This document shows, piece after piece, positions 63,590 to 64,000 of a stretch of 64,000 nt of DNA (position 1 is the first letter of the stretch; each line of letters starts with the position of its first letter). The stretch is taken from positions 124,001 through 188,000 of the forward strand of contig NZ_CABPST010000004.1 in assembly GCF_902459805.1 (NCBI RefSeq), written 5' to 3'. Origin of the DNA: Pandoraea bronchicola. Its GTDB lineage: Bacteria > Pseudomonadota > Gammaproteobacteria > Burkholderiales > Burkholderiaceae. Position numbers and translations under genes: made by a program. The notes beneath the pieces are model-generated. The model did not search any database, was not told the DNA's origin, and saw nothing but the letters and a program-made list of their open reading frames with translations.

Positions 63590-64000
63590 ATGACGCCGGA
63601 CCAATTGCTGACCTTCGCGACGGTCGCCGAGCTGGGCAATATCAGCCACGCGGCGCAGGCGCTGCATCTGTCGCAGCCCGCAGTCTCCGGACAATTGCGG
63701 TTGTTGCAGGAGTCGTTTGGCGAGCCGCTGTACCGGCGCGACGGGCGCGGTATCCGGCTGACTGCGGTGGGTGAGCAGGTCGCGGTGTACGCCAACAAAT
63801 TGCGGCAGGACTACCGCCAGGCGCTCGCGCTGCGCGACAGCTTGCGCGGCATGGAAACCGGCGCGTTGCGCATCGGTGCGAGCACCACGCCCGCCAGTTA
63901 TCTGCTGCCGTATGTCATCGCGGAATTCCACCAACGCTACCCCGCGGTAGGCCTGCACATCGTCGACGGCAACACCAGCGAAATCGTGGCGCAACTCGAC
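63590..64000 (+). CDS. LysR-family regulator, truncated by the right edge of the window
   Basis: Only the first 137 residues are visible: MTPDQLLTFATVAELGNISH, then AAQALHLSQPAVSGQLRLLQ (HTH with recognition helix), then the linker RGMETGALRIGASTTPASYL and start of the effector domain. The frame is open to base 64000. The HTH with ELGNISHAAQALHLSQPAVS resembles the CbbR/CysL-like group. The target is not visible in the window. Confidence 0.85.
   Translation, partial: MTPDQLLTFATVAELGNISHAAQALHLSQPAVSGQLRLLQESFGEPLYRRDGRGIRLTAVGEQVAVYANKLRQDYRQALALRDSLRGMETGALRIGASTTPASYLLPYVIAEFHQRYPAVGLHIVDGNTSEIVAQLD

Overview
The window is chromosomal DNA from a GC-rich betaproteobacterium of the Burkholderiaceae, most probably Pandoraea or a close relative. 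This is an inference from protein style: a glucokinase fused to an RpiR/HexR regulator, a RibB carrying a dead GTP cyclohydrolase II-like half, a metNIQ operon, a five-gene liv operon and a CsbD/entericidin/DUF1328 stress cluster. Coding density is high. I see no rRNA, tRNA, CRISPR array, insertion sequence or prophage. Three genes shorter than 60 codons and one 61-codon leader gene were added by hand translation (two DUF1328 proteins, an entericidin, and a small protein upstream of mgtA).

Layout. 1-5.9 kb: the end of a class V aminotransferase, an ArsR-type regulator divergent from a cytochrome P450, a DHA2 drug exporter and a short Hsp70-like protein. 5.9-8.5 kb: AMP nucleosidase, dodecin and a MarR regulator. 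8.6-14.9 kb: the Entner-Doudoroff locus, with zwf-pgl-glk/hexR on the minus strand and edd on the plus strand, separated by a perfect HexR operator. 14.9-17.5 kb: a hypothetical gene, a DapA-family aldolase, an HTH protein and a LecA-like beta-sandwich protein. 17.6-21.2 kb: mgtA with a roughly 600-nt leader that contains a structured element and a small ORF. 21.2-27.2 kb: a PAP2 phosphatase, rnk, hemL, a LemA/TPM module and ribD.

27.2-30.1 kb: the lower catechol meta-cleavage genes (tautomerase, hydratase, decarboxylase) divergent from a LysR regulator. 30.5-35.4 kb: livKHMGF. 35.5-36.4 kb: an ArsR/AHSA1 pair. 36.6-38.8 kb: ribB*-ribH-nusB. 39-47.3 kb: an aminotransferase, a lytic transglycosylase with a long structured leader, UbiD, an aldehyde dehydrogenase and an amino-acid permease. 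47.4-52.3 kb: an EAL-CBS-GGDEF protein and metNIQ. 52.6-58.9 kb: a stress and envelope cluster with two response regulators, a histidine kinase, a ferritin-like protein, two DUF1328 proteins, CsbD, entericidin, a CX10C-repeat exported protein and a Pro/Tyr-rich exported protein. 59-64 kb: a soluble chemoreceptor, LysR/TauE, a PfkB kinase and the start of another LysR gene.

The best candidates for undescribed biology are the two long structured 5' leaders (mgtA and the lytic transglycosylase), the CX10C-repeat protein within the stress cluster, and the LecA-like protein with its HTH neighbour. No complete novel defence or mobile system is visible.
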